DNA of 60,802 nt from Ascoidea rubescens DSM 1968. Taxonomy: Eukaryota > Ascomycota > Saccharomycetes > Ascoideales > Ascoideaceae. Both the position numbers and the translations under genes were made by a program. Of the stretch, positions 43,557 to 53,709 are shown in pieces (within the stretch, counting starts at the first letter, position 1; the number at the start of each line of letters is the position of its first letter). The stretch spans positions 247,014 through 307,815 of the forward strand of contig NW_017962930.1 of the NCBI RefSeq assembly GCF_001661345.1, read 5' to 3'. The notes beneath the pieces are model-generated. The model did no database searches. It saw nothing but the letters and a program-made list of their open reading frames with translations, and was not told where the DNA came from.

Positions 43557-45566
43557 ATGTTTTTCAGGGCAAGATCTTGTTTTGAATTTTCAAAGTTTTT
43601 ACCAACCCAAGTTGCGAGAAATATCTATTTAAATTCAGATTTAAAGACTCAACTAAATAACTCCATATTTTATCCTGTTGTAGTTATTGGAGGTGGGCAT
43701 GCTGGATGTGAGGCAGCTGCATCATCAGCTCGAAGTGGTGCACAGACATGTTTGATAACCACTTCTATTGACAAAATTGGAACTTGTTCCTGCAATCCAT
43801 CGATTGGAGGAGTTGGAAAGGGAACTTTGGTGACAGAAGTAGATGCGTTGGATGGATTGATTGCTAAAGTGGCTGACAAAGCTGGTATACATTTTAAAAT
43901 TTTAAATAGATCAAAGGGTTCTGCTGTGTGGGGTCCCAGAGTTCAAATTGACCGAGATATATATTTACTGAGCATGAAGTCAATATTGAAAGATTATGAG
44001 AACTTGAATTTATTAGAGGGAAGTGCGGAAGATATAATAATTGAGAAATCTGCAAATGGGAAAAACTCTGGAATAATTCGAGGCTTAATTTTAGAGAATG
44101 GGCAGTTGATTAAAACTGACAAAATTGTAATTACCACTGGCACATTTCTATCTGCTGAATTGCACATAGGATTAAAAACTATTCCAGCATTTGGTAGAAT
44201 GGGTGATAAGGCAACAACCGGATTATCTAAATCTTTGAAGGAATCCGGATTCCAATTAGGAAGATTGAAAACTGGCACACCAGCAAGACTATCTAAGAAA
44301 TCTATAAACTTTGAAAATTTAGAAATTCAAAAACCTGATAATCCAGCATTTCCGATTTCATTTATGAGCGATGTGATACCAATTGGACAAGAAAACCAAT
44401 TACTTTGCTATGGGACCAGGACCAATGCTAAAGTTCATGAATACATTCGATCAAATTTTGATAAATCAATTCATATAAAGGAAACGGTTAAGGGACCTCG
44501 TTATTGCCCATCGTTAGAAGCCAAAATTAAAAGATTTTCCGAAGTGAATTCTCATAAAATATGGTTAGAACCTGAGGGAATTAATTCTGATTTAATTTAT
44601 CCAAATGGGATCTCAAATTCTTTACCAGAAGATATTCAATTGAATTTTTTAAGAATGATTGTGGGATTAGAAAATGTCGAGATGGTTCAGCCAGCTTATG
44701 GTGTGGAATATGATTACGTTGACCCTAGAGATTTAAAATCTACATTGGAAACAAAGTTGGTGGACGGATTGTATTTGGCTGGACAAATTAATGGGACAAC
44801 TGGGTATGAGGAAGCAGCAGCACAAGGATGTGTTGCAGGTATAAATGCCGGATTAGCATTTCGAAATAAAGAAGCATTGATTCTTAAAAGATCGCAAGCA
44901 TTTACTGGAGTGCTTATCGATGATTTAATTACCAAGGGTGTGAGTGAGCCTTATAGAATGTTTACAGCAAGATCTGAGTTTCGAATTTCGATTCGAGCAG
45001 ACAATTCCGATCAGCGATTAACCGAAATGGGATACAAAAAGGGAGCCGTTTCTGAAAGACGATGGAATCGATTTTCAAAGGATCGAATTTTGAAGAAAGA
45101 GTTTGTTGATGTTTTAAAGAAGATTTATTACTCTGCTCATGATTGGTCAAAACTCTTGGGTATAAAAGTTTCAAATGATGGGACAAAAAGAACGGCTTAT
45201 GATATTTTGCGGTTTTCTATTCAGTTTGAGGAATTAATTTCGATTTTAATTTCGAAAAATTTACTAAAGCAAGATGGAATACCAACAGAACGAACTCTTA
45301 TTGACATTCAATCCGAGTCAAAATATTTACCTTACTTGAAGCAAGAACAAAAATTTATCAAAGCGTTTGAGAACGAAGAAGGGTTATCGTTGCCTATAAA
45401 TTTTGATTATGAGGCATTTACAAATTGTTTGAGTAATGAAGTTATTGGGTTACTAAATAAAGTACAACCAGAGACACTAGGTCAGGCGAGAAGAATACAA
45501 GGAATTACTCCTGCTGCATGTTTTGAATTGTATAGATTGGTGAAAAGCAACACACTTACAACATAA
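43557..45566 (+). CDS. MTO1: Mitochondrial tRNA wobble-uridine modification enzyme MTO1 (MnmG/GidA)
   Basis: The protein has 669 residues. The N-terminal 38 residues are basic and acid-poor at the start ([15 protein letters not shown]), consistent with mitochondrial import. The FAD-binding motif [13 protein letters not shown] starts near 42. Family signatures follow: [77 protein letters not shown] and the C-terminal [16 protein letters not shown] with [12 protein letters not shown]. With Mss1 it makes the 5-carboxymethylaminomethyl group on U34 of mitochondrial tRNAs. Length equals the S. cerevisiae protein. Confidence 0.96.
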   Translation: MFFRARSCFEFSKFLPTQVARNIYLNSDLKTQLNNSIFYPVVVIGGGHAGCEAAASSARSGAQTCLITTSIDKIGTCSCNPSIGGVGKGTLVTEVDALDGLIAKVADKAGIHFKILNRSKGSAVWGPRVQIDRDIYLLSMKSILKDYENLNLLEGSAEDIIIEKSANGKNSGIIRGLILENGQLIKTDKIVITTGTFLSAELHIGLKTIPAFGRMGDKATTGLSKSLKESGFQLGRLKTGTPARLSKKSINFENLEIQKPDNPAFPISFMSDVIPIGQENQLLCYGTRTNAKVHEYIRSNFDKSIHIKETVKGPRYCPSLEAKIKRFSEVNSHKIWLEPEGINSDLIYPNGISNSLPEDIQLNFLRMIVGLENVEMVQPAYGVEYDYVDPRDLKSTLETKLVDGLYLAGQINGTTGYEEAAAQGCVAGINAGLAFRNKEALILKRSQAFTGVLIDDLITKGVSEPYRMFTARSEFRISIRADNSDQRLTEMGYKKGAVSERRWNRFSKDRILKKEFVDVLKKIYYSAHDWSKLLGIKVSNDGTKRTAYDILRFSIQFEELISILISKNLLKQDGIPTERTLIDIQSESKYLPYLKQEQKFIKAFENEEGLSLPINFDYEAFTNCLSNEVIGLLNKVQPETLGQARRIQGITPAACFELYRLVKSNTLTT

Positions 45567-45766
45567 AAGTTTGTTGTCTAATTTGATTTGTATTGGGTTT
45601 TTGTTTTTTTGTTTTTTTTTGCTTGAAGTGTATTAAGTTATTTACGGGAGATTTTGATTGAAAAGGAAATTAATTTATTGATAATTTCAAGGGAAAATCC
45701 TAATTATTGTATATAGATTTTTTATTCAGTGGTGAAGTGGAATATAGTAAATATAAGCATCATAAT

Positions 45767-46100
45767 TCAATTATCATCTGCTTCATCATCGGCATCATCG
45801 GCGTCACCATTATCAAGGGGAATTTGGTTTGCATTTTTATCTTTCATGTAAATTAAAAGAGGAATAGCATTTGATGCAAAGATTTTTGGAACCGGAAAGG
45901 AGGCAACAAGACCTGTAAGAGCGGCAAGAGCAGGAAGTGTTGAGAGATGAGCAACATAACTCGATGTTTCAGGTATTTGAGTTATCTTGAGATTTGTTTG
46001 ACTATGTTTTTAAGAGCGGTTAATAAGAGGTCTGGTATGAAATGAAAACTGAGATTGGTAAGTCTTACTTGATTGAGTCTGCTGTAAGTGCTGATGACAT
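45767..46100 (-). CDS. Small two-exon membrane protein with acidic tail, 88 residues
   Basis: Minus strand. Exon 1 is 46100-46069 (ATG, 10 codons plus 2 nt). The intron is 46068-46002 (67 nt, GTAAGA donor, TATTAAC branch-like, CATAG acceptor). Exon 2 is 46001-45767. The spliced product starts MSSALTADSINQTNLKITQI, contains one or two hydrophobic segments (LSTLPALAALTGLVASFPV, then IFASNAIPLLIYM), and ends in an Asp/Glu/Asn-rich tail (GDADDADDEADDN). Exon 2 alone lacks an ATG near its start, so splicing is needed. I cannot name the family. It may be a small organelle membrane protein. It lies tail to tail with MTO1 (200 bp apart) and is divergent from RAX1. Confidence 0.6.
46002..46068 (-). 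other. Predicted intron in the 88-residue gene
   Basis: A 67-nt phase-2 intron. The donor is GTAAGA and the acceptor CATAG is 17-20 nt after a TATTAAC sequence. Its length is not a multiple of three. Confidence 0.55.
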
Positions 46101-46867
46101 TGTAGCTAAAATTGAAAGTCAGTGGGAGATTTAAGGATATTGAACTGAAGAATAAGCAAGTAAGATAGAGATGAGGAGTAGCAGACGAAGCAGAGATTCT
46201 GGGAAATAGACATATATATAGCCATGCTGAGCGTTTGTGTTTTCTTGCAGTGAACAAGTGGCTTTGTGTTGGAGCCGGAAAGCATCAAAGTCGAGAAGCA
46301 CAAAAGCAAAAGCAGCAGACGCAGCAGACAATAGCTGTCAACGCGCTGGTCGCAGCAGCCTGCGTACGCTAAAAATAGCAAGTTACGTAAGCGCTGACAC
46401 ACATCCTGCACACGTCTTTGCTCAAAAGAGCCATGCCCCAAGCCCGTTCGAGAAACGCTCGCCAAAGAAAAAGCACATTCCCTCCATGTGAGGTAAATAT
46501 CTAACGAACTATCCAGCTGGAAAGCACTTCAGTCGTATTGTCATTCTAATTATTCTTCATCACAACTATCTCCAGCTGCCACTCCTCTTGTTGACCACTC
46601 CTCTTGTTAACCACTTTTCTTTGTTTCAATGAAACAGCTTTTTTCCATACTATAATATCTGTTTCTCCCAGTCTTTTTGTCCTTGTTCATTCGTATATCT
46701 ACTATATCTATCTTGTTCCCCAATACTTAATCACTACTAAACACAACAAATTCGTTCCTTTTTCCTCTCTGTCCTCATTCTTTAGCTCCTACTTTATCAA
46801 CTACATCTCTCGCAATCGTTGTGCTTTTCCCTCTACTCACATCTCAACTTCTTGAATTTTTCTTTTA
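46101..46867. promoter_or_regulatory. Divergent promoter region, small two-exon gene / RAX1, with GC-rich island
   Basis: 770 bp. The part at about 46250-46485 is GC-rich and contains CAG-rich words. Next to RAX1 the sequence becomes T/C-rich, like a yeast leader. Overlapping frames on both strands in the island show no recognisable product. Confidence 0.55.
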
Positions 46868-48463
46868 ATGTCTTTATCATCGCAAAACAGTGCAGACAAC
46901 ATCTCTCAGCTATACGAATATGGATTGAGTGAAAGATTGAATAGACTACCCACTTTATTTGAAGTCTTGAATAGAAAAACACAACCTCCTGTTGATCTAT
47001 GGTCTTTTTACATCTTCATGAGAGACAATCAACATGCTGTCGACTATTTAGATTTTTGGATAGATGTTGTCAGTCATTTGGCTTTATGCAAACAGTACGT
47101 CAAATCTTTGAGAAAATCTGTTATTTTGGAATCAAACCATAACAATTCAAGTCCTACAATCCCAAATTTATTAAACACTACAAGCCCTATTTCAAACTCA
47201 CCACCCACTAGCCAAAAAATATCAAAACCAAAAATTTTAACTCCGGACCAACAACAACTACTGCACTTGAGTAACTTAACTACAATAACTGGAGGAAAAG
47301 GCACTATTCTAGGTAATAGTCCATTTTCCAATACTGAAAACCAAAGAGGTTCGGTTACATCGTCTGTCTTATTAGAAGCTTTAATTAATGATGGCAATAT
47401 CAATGATAAACACCTTAATAGATTATCCTCATTTCTAAGAGGCGATGATACCTTCGAAGATCCCCGGATCTCCACTTTAGTACAAGAGTTTCAACAATCC
47501 TCCAATAATCCAAACAAAAGAGACACAATAATTAATGAACTAGAACATATTTACAACACAAAGAGAAACTCATCTTCTACATCTGAAAAACCAAAAACAT
47601 CAAACATCAACAAATCGGCTGTCTCCTTAACATCTGGTCCCGCTGGTCTTCCAACTATCTCACCTGAAATGGTAGAGCAAATGTTGAACGATGATGATGA
47701 TTTTGATAACTTTCAAAATTTCAAAAAACCAGCTTCCAATAATGATATAATGTTAGATGAAAAAAATCAAACTGTTACCAGAGATGATTTAAGACAATCC
47801 TCTAGAAGAATTTTAGTCACTTATTTCATCGACAATTCAGAAAAAAGATTGCTTCTTCCTGAAAGAATCATTCGTTCAATTCGTCATTCTATAGAAATCC
47901 AAGGCAGAGACGATCCTGAGATTTTTGATGAAGCAAGAGATTATGTATTTCAAGCAATGGAAAGAGAAGCCTTTCCAAACTTTCTTAAATACGCCGCTTT
48001 AAACAACATCACTTTGAAATCTTACAATATCAGATTAATATCTGGTTTATTCTGTTTTTTTTGTGCTTTTTGGACCGGTTATACTTTGATTTTTCTTGGT
48101 TATGATCCAAAAGACTCTCGTCCAGTTGTTACTGTTCCTTTTTTCTTAGGTTCTTATTTAATACTTTCAGCTTTGTTTAAATTGGACCCTATCTTAAGCT
48201 TTTGCAAATATTTTGAAACTACTAATACTTATAATAACGACGATGATGAAAGCAGACAATCAAATTTTCCTTACTCTTCAGAACATTCTAATAGTTCCTT
48301 TAATACTAATTTTATTACAAGAAGGCTTGGTCTAATGAAGATCAAAGAGTATTATGTTAGTCGCTTGTTGATTCGTAGAGGCATATGGGTTCTATTATTG
48401 ATCTGTTTGTCTAGTGCTGGGTTTTCAATACTTTTTTCTTTGGTTCCTGGTCATCGTCTTTAA
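46868..48463 (+). CDS. RAX1: Rax1 bud-site selection protein (RGS-like domain plus transmembrane helices)
   Basis: The protein has 531 residues; S. cerevisiae Rax1 has 435. The N-terminal RGS-like signature RLPTLFEVLNRKTQPPVDLW and YLDFWIDVVSHLALCK is followed by a Ser/Asn-rich insertion (about 85-300). The second half of the RGS-like domain (LLPERIIRSI, FDEARDYVFQAMEREAFPNF) and three hydrophobic segments complete the protein: GLFCFFCAFWTGYTLIFLG, VPFFLGSYLILSAL and WVLLLICLSSAGFSILFSL. Rax1 works with Rax2 to mark the distal pole for bipolar budding. The long insertion splitting the RGS-like domain accounts for the extra length. Confidence 0.92.
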   Translation: MSLSSQNSADNISQLYEYGLSERLNRLPTLFEVLNRKTQPPVDLWSFYIFMRDNQHAVDYLDFWIDVVSHLALCKQYVKSLRKSVILESNHNNSSPTIPNLLNTTSPISNSPPTSQKISKPKILTPDQQQLLHLSNLTTITGGKGTILGNSPFSNTENQRGSVTSSVLLEALINDGNINDKHLNRLSSFLRGDDTFEDPRISTLVQEFQQSSNNPNKRDTIINELEHIYNTKRNSSSTSEKPKTSNINKSAVSLTSGPAGLPTISPEMVEQMLNDDDDFDNFQNFKKPASNNDIMLDEKNQTVTRDDLRQSSRRILVTYFIDNSEKRLLLPERIIRSIRHSIEIQGRDDPEIFDEARDYVFQAMEREAFPNFLKYAALNNITLKSYNIRLISGLFCFFCAFWTGYTLIFLGYDPKDSRPVVTVPFFLGSYLILSALFKLDPILSFCKYFETTNTYNNDDDESRQSNFPYSSEHSNSSFNTNFITRRLGLMKIKEYYVSRLLIRRGIWVLLLICLSSAGFSILFSLVPGHRL

Positions 48464-49065
48464 TCTCTCTCTTTCATAGTTTTGTTCTTCCATTCTCAGT
48501 TTAATTCTCATTTCTCGCTCTCTCCTTTATTCTGTTTCCATGTTTTCTTTGTTTCTTTGTTCTCTCTGTTTTTCTTTTGTATTCTATATCTTCAACTCTT
48601 CAACCGATCAACTCGATATTATCTATTATCTATTATCTATTATCTATTATCTATTATCTATCACCAATAACTCTACAGCCCTTTCGATACCTAATTGCAG
48701 ATTGTTATCATTTTGATTAAATAGTTTAAAGCCCTGTTGCATTTGAAAGATGAGATTTTAGAAGCCCTCAATAAATTCATGTGACATAACTCTTCAAGCT
48801 CCAAAAAGACAATTTGTGATTGCTTTCTATCATGTAACCCATGACACAGATCTGACTAAGCTGTCCGGTTGGGTCACCAATCTTTCACGCGATTAACCGG
48901 AAGAAACACATTGGAGGATGGATGCTGAAGAGTGAAGAGTGAAAGAGTATTGGCCGTGAGAAAGCTAATTAGATAAAAATAATTTTATCTAGTATATTTG
49001 ACAATTATCTGAGCGACTTTTCAAGGTAACCAATTTAATTACAAGTTATTCAATAAGAACCGAAA
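48464..49065. promoter_or_regulatory. RAX1 3' region and RPS20 promoter
   Basis: 600 bp. A 7-bp repeat lies at 48618-48661, and the RPS20 promoter lies at about 48800-49065. No gene. I looked for a snoRNA here and found no convincing C/D box pair. Confidence 0.5.
48618..48661. repeat. 7-bp tandem repeat (TATTATC), about 6 copies
   Basis: Perfect head-to-tail units lie in the RAX1 3' region. Confidence 0.9.
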
Positions 49066-49416
49066 ATGAGTGAATTCAATAAAGAAAAAGCTGACAACGA
49101 ACCAGAAGTACACAAAATCAGAATCTCATTGGTTTCTACTCAAGTTAAAAAATTAGAAAAAGTCTCCAATTCAATTATCAGAAATGCTGTTCAACATGAT
49201 TTAGTTAAAAAAGGCCCAGTTAGAATGCCAACTAAAGTTTTAAGAATTAGCACAAGAAAAACTCCAAATGGTGAAGGTTCAAAGACTTGGGATGCCTATG
49301 AAATGAGAATTCACAAAAGAGTTATTGATTTACAAGCACCAGCTAGTATTGTTAAGAAAATCACTCAAATCACTATCGAACCTGGTGTAGATGTTGACGT
49401 TACCATTGCTGCTTAG
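49066..49416 (+). CDS. RPS20: 40S ribosomal protein uS10 (Rps20)
   Basis: The protein has 116 residues, matching the family. It begins [20 protein letters not shown] and contains [32 protein letters not shown] and [14 protein letters not shown]. The gene is intronless. Codon use is strongly biased, as expected for a ribosomal protein. uS10 sits on the head of the small subunit and is a target of ubiquitylation at collided ribosomes in yeast and mammals. Confidence 0.98.
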   Translation: MSEFNKEKADNEPEVHKIRISLVSTQVKKLEKVSNSIIRNAVQHDLVKKGPVRMPTKVLRISTRKTPNGEGSKTWDAYEMRIHKRVIDLQAPASIVKKITQITIEPGVDVDVTIAA

Positions 49417-49960
49417 ATTTAGTATTTTACTTCTGATTATTTAAATCAAATATGTTCAAGTATATTAATATTACGTTGTTTCATTTTTACATTATTATAT
49501 TATTTTAATTTTTCATTGGTTATTGTATTAAATTTAATTTTCAAAAATATATGTCAATTGTACTTTTTATTTATTACAGATTTCATTTATTACAATAACT
49601 TTCATATAGAAAAATAACAGTGTAAACATAAAGCTTAATTATTTTTGAAATTTTTCAAACCTCACTAGTGGGTTTTTATTTTCTTTACTTTTAATTTTAA
49701 CCAATGGCTGATGATTTCAATTTAAATTAATTTAGGAATTGGGAATATAAATTAATTATAGAATAACGTTTTTCTTTGAGCAAAAAACAAATGAAACAAT
49801 AATAAAAAAAAAGGGAATACTTGTAGAAGTTTTATTTGATCCAAAGTTAAAATGTAAAGCGCAGAAAAGAGAGCCCCATAAAAATATGTTATTAATTATA
49901 AATTCTTAATTTAATACATTCAAAAAAATAAAATTAGGAAATTTTTGTTAATTTTTTTGT
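49417..49960. other. Convergent intergenic RPS20 / SEC66
   Basis: 540 bp of AT-rich DNA between two gene ends. No gene or repeat of note. Confidence 0.55.
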
Positions 49961-50596
49961 TTATTTCTTTTTATTTTTTTTACCTTTGGCTTGGTTATCA
50001 TTATTAGTAGATTCACCATTACCGATTGTTGGATTTACAACTTGATATATATTTTGCAATCCATTACTTTCCAAGAAATCATTTCTTCTAGCATCCATTG
50101 AATCGATTCTTTTAGAGATAGCCTCATTAAAAGTAATTTCTTGTAATAATGGAAAACATTTTGGAGTCCAACCTTTCTTAAAACTTTCAACTTCGTTAAC
50201 CATTGAATTCAATTCAGATTCTTGAACTCTAATTTCGTCTTTGTAGTTGTTGTAAAACTCTTCATTTATAGATCCATTCACATACAATTTCAAAATCAAT
50301 GGCTCGTACTCTTTTAATTTGATTGTTTTCCTTATTATTTCCGAACCCTTTCTCAAAAAAGCAGCTTTAAGTAGTTTATCATGAGGTTTGGGATCATCTA
50401 AAGAAGCTAACTTGTAATAAGCATCTTTGCCAAAACTATGATCAAACAATGATTCTCTAGCCAATTTTTTTTTCAATTGCTGTTTTTGATATATCTTAAC
50501 AAACACAATGAAGACAGTCAAAATTATAGCTACGTAAGCTATTGGGGTATAAACAGAGATTTTTTGAATTTTTGGGGTTTCTGGTTCTTCTTCCAT
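49961..50596 (-). CDS. SEC66: Sec66/Sec71 subunit of the Sec63 post-translational translocation complex
   Basis: The protein has 211 residues (S. cerevisiae 206). The short luminal N-terminus leads to the conserved KISVYTPIAYV and one transmembrane helix (about 16-38, IAYVAIILTVFIVFVKIY). The cytosolic helical domain has LLKAAFLRKGSEIIRKTIKL and VNGSINEEFYNNYKDEI, and a Lys-rich tail (KGKKNKKK) ends it. Sec66 with Sec72 docks on Sec63 and helps post-translational protein import into the ER. Confidence 0.92.
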   Translation of the reverse strand: MEEEPETPKIQKISVYTPIAYVAIILTVFIVFVKIYQKQQLKKKLARESLFDHSFGKDAYYKLASLDDPKPHDKLLKAAFLRKGSEIIRKTIKLKEYEPLILKLYVNGSINEEFYNNYKDEIRVQESELNSMVNEVESFKKGWTPKCFPLLQEITFNEAISKRIDSMDARRNDFLESNGLQNIYQVVNPTIGNGESTNNDNQAKGKKNKKK

Positions 50597-50921
50597 TGAG
50601 AGGATTGTATGATTGAACTAGGGAATAATATTAAACACACGATAAGAAATGAAGAAAGATGGTTCTATTGAAGTCGAATCAAAGTTGTTTTGTTCTTCAA
50701 TAGCTTGTAAACAATTGCATCTTCTATCAAAATGACAACAAACAGACCTCGAAATGGTGGTCTGGTAGATGCAAAAAACCCTTATCCGGGGGTCTGCAAA
50801 TGAAATATTACTCACTCTTCAATTTTATGGCATTTCTTTTCCACTGCTCAAATTTTTTTCAATCAGGAAATATACTTGAAGACATCTCACTATTTTTTTT
50901 TTCTGTCTTTGTTTTTTGTTT
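50597..50921. promoter_or_regulatory. Divergent promoter SEC66/HTS1
   Basis: 325 bp. It holds a 23-codon ATG-started frame at 50732-50803 on the HTS1 strand and the element ACCCTTATCCGGGGG near 50779-50793. No other gene. Confidence 0.5.
50732..50803 (+). other. Short ORF (23 codons) upstream of HTS1
   Basis: ATG ACA ACA AAC to TGA, encoding MTTNRPRNGGLVDAKNPYPG and three more residues. Its composition is more protein-like than most intergenic frames. It could be an upstream ORF of HTS1, or a first exon of something I cannot see. It may also be chance. Confidence 0.3.
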
Positions 50922-52604
50922 ATGAGCCTATTATCCTCTTGTACACAAGTTAGAAACATTGCTAGACCATTATACTATTTGACAATGAGCTCAATTAACC
51001 CCCCAAGCTCCAGTTTGAATTCGATTGCAAATACCAATAAAACCTCTTCCTTAGCTCAACTAAACCAGAAGAGAAAGACTTCAAAATCATCGTCCAAAAA
51101 GGAATCCTTTAGTTTAAAGACTCCAAAGGGCACTAAAGATTTTTTTGGTGCAGATTTGCTACTCAAAACCAAAATATTTGATATTTTAAAAGATGTTTTT
51201 GTACTTCATGGTGGATCATCGATTGATACACCGGTTTTTGAGTTAAAATCAATTCTTACAAATAAATATGGTGAAGACTCTAAACTTATATACGATTTAA
51301 AAGACCAAGGTGGCGAGTTGTGTTCCCTAAGATATGATTTGACGGTTCCCTTTGCTCGTTTTGTTGCACAAAATGACATCAAAAATATCAAAAGATATCA
51401 CATCGCCAAAGTTTATAGAAGAGATCAACCTGCCATGACTAAAGGAAGAATGCGAGAATTTTATCAATGCGATTTCGACATAGCTGGTATAAACTATGAT
51501 AAAATGGTACCAGATGCTGAAATTCTTAAAATCTTAGTTGAAGGTTTGACTAAACTAAATATTACTGATTTTAGAATTAAATTAAATCATAGAAAAATTC
51601 TAGATGGAATTTTCAAGGTATGTGGTGTCACTGATTCAGATGTTAGAAAAGTAAGCAGTGCTGTCGATAAATTGGATAAAGAATCTTGGGATGAAGTTAA
51701 ACGGGAAATTGTTGAAGAAAAAAATCAGTCGAAGGAGGTTGCTGACAAAATTGGTGAATTTGTTAAATTAAAAGGCGGTCTAGATGAGATTTTGCCGATT
51801 TTATTATCTAATGAAGAGTTAATGTCTAATCCACTTGCCAAAGAAGGTATTGAAGAAATGAAATTATTAAATGGCTATATTTCTGTTTTCTCTATTTCTG
51901 ATTTTATATCTTTTGATTTATCATTAGCAAGAGGCCTTGATTACTACACGGGATTAATTTATGAAGCTGTTACTGTTGAAAGTAAGGCTCCTCAAAATGC
52001 CAAAGAATTAAAAGAAAAAAGCAAAAAACTTAACGATAGCCAAACTGACGATGCCTCTAGTTATGTTGGTGTTGGCTCAATTGCTGCTGGTGGCCGTTAT
52101 GACAATCTTGTTGGCGATTTTGCATTGTCAAATGGAAAGAAAAATATTTCAATTCCATGTATTGGTGTTTCTTTTGGTGTGGAAAGAATTTTTTCCATTA
52201 TTTCTTCAAGAATTGATACTAAAAATAAAGTTAGGAGCTCTTCAACAGACATTTTTGTCATGTCCTTTGGTGGGGATGGCTTATTGAAAGAACGATTACT
52301 AATTTCCAATTTGCTATGGTCCGCTAATTTGAAAACAGAGTTTGTTTTTAAAAAGAAAGTAAACGCAAGAAAACAATTTCTTGCTGCTGAAAAAATTGGT
52401 GCTTCAATAGGTGTAATAATTGGCCAAGAAGAATATGTCAATGAAAATAAAGTTAGAGTAAAAGTATTAGGCGAGCATGAAAACAGTAATGAAGGTGAAT
52501 TAGTTGAAGTTGATAACTTGATTTCTTATATCAAAAACAAATTAAATGAATTGAATGGAAATCTGGAACTAGATGAAATCTCTAGATTGATTCAAGGTTT
52601 GTAG
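50922..52604 (+). CDS. HTS1: Histidyl-tRNA synthetase, cytosolic and mitochondrial forms from two starts
   Basis: 560 residues from ATG 50922, 539 from ATG 50985. The 21-residue extension SLLSSCTQVRNIARPLYYLT has basic and hydroxyl residues and no acid, as in a mitochondrial presequence. The second ATG (MSSINPP) starts the cytosolic form. This copies the S. cerevisiae HTS1 arrangement. Class II synthetase motifs are TPKGTKDFFG, LRYDLTVPFARFVA, motif 2 MREFYQCDFDIAG, the histidine loop LARGLDYYTGLIYE, AAGGRYDNLV and motif 3 GVSFGVERI. The C-terminal anticodon-binding domain has KTEFVFKKKVNARKQFLAAE. Confidence 0.95.
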   Translation: MSLLSSCTQVRNIARPLYYLTMSSINPPSSSLNSIANTNKTSSLAQLNQKRKTSKSSSKKESFSLKTPKGTKDFFGADLLLKTKIFDILKDVFVLHGGSSIDTPVFELKSILTNKYGEDSKLIYDLKDQGGELCSLRYDLTVPFARFVAQNDIKNIKRYHIAKVYRRDQPAMTKGRMREFYQCDFDIAGINYDKMVPDAEILKILVEGLTKLNITDFRIKLNHRKILDGIFKVCGVTDSDVRKVSSAVDKLDKESWDEVKREIVEEKNQSKEVADKIGEFVKLKGGLDEILPILLSNEELMSNPLAKEGIEEMKLLNGYISVFSISDFISFDLSLARGLDYYTGLIYEAVTVESKAPQNAKELKEKSKKLNDSQTDDASSYVGVGSIAAGGRYDNLVGDFALSNGKKNISIPCIGVSFGVERIFSIISSRIDTKNKVRSSSTDIFVMSFGGDGLLKERLLISNLLWSANLKTEFVFKKKVNARKQFLAAEKIGASIGVIIGQEEYVNENKVRVKVLGEHENSNEGELVEVDNLISYIKNKLNELNGNLELDEISRLIQGL

Positions 52605-53289
52605 ATTATTAAGTAGTGAATTGTTTAAAATATACTTGAATTTTAATAGTATTTAACATTAAAGATGGCCGAATTTCTTAAATATTATACCAAAAAGAGT
52701 TGTTGAATTTTGTAGTATAATAGAAGATAGTTATAACCAAAATCTGTTTTAATTACTAAAATATGAACAACGGCAGGTCTATATATTTTACCTCTTCAAA
52801 ATTGCATAAAGCTTAACTTTTTAATTTTTCTTATATTTAATATGAAGGCATCTATAATTTTTTTTTTCTTGTTTATTTTGTATAATAGAAATAAAAGTTT
52901 GCACTAAAAAAATATAGTTAAAAGTATAGTTAAAGATATGATTAAAAATATATTTAAATTGAGACAAAAAAAAGGATTTTTGATTTCTGATTCAGTAGAT
53001 AGAAACATATTGTTCTTATTTCTGTAATATTTTTGATTAAATTATTCATGGTGTCTATTTCTAAATGAACCAAAAATCAAAACAAGATTTAAAAACCACA
53101 ATTAAAAAGTTAAAAAAGTAAAAAAAAAAAAAATCAAAAATCAAAAATCAGAGGTTAGAAAGTTGGACAATTTAAATGATAAAAAAAACATAAAAAAATG
53201 ATATAATTTTCAATATTATTGTCAGCTCTTTGGAGGATACCTTTTCTGATAATATTTGGACAAGATAGTTTCAATTGGTAGTAGTTAAT
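52605..53289. other. Convergent intergenic HTS1 / CLG1
   Basis: 685 bp, very AT-rich with long A-runs near 53110-53150. No gene seen. Confidence 0.55.
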
Positions 53290-53629
53290 TTAGCAAGCTG
53301 GGACAGTATTATAAACAAAATCTGAAAACCTGAGGCTATCACGTTTGTGGCAGTTTGAATAAGTATTTAACAGATTTGGATTGGAAACATCGTTGTTGAT
53401 GGGATTGTTGCTATAATGCCCATAGGCGTCATTATTCTTTGGATTGTTATAGTAATTATTTAGGAGTATATAATTCGAGTTCCTATTACTCGTAAATCTA
53501 TTATAATTTGTGTTAAAATGTTCAGTTGGAAAAGTTTGACAGTCATTGACTGAATTGAAATTATTGCTATTAGTATTAGTATTAGTATTAGTATTAGTAT
53601 TAGTATTAGTATTGTTATTATTATTGTTA

Positions 53630-53709
<80 letters not shown>

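Noticed and set aside
48700-48880. Possible C/D-box snoRNA upstream of RPS20
   Set aside because: Only loose C- and D-box look-alikes, no terminal stem, no clear guide complementarity by eye.
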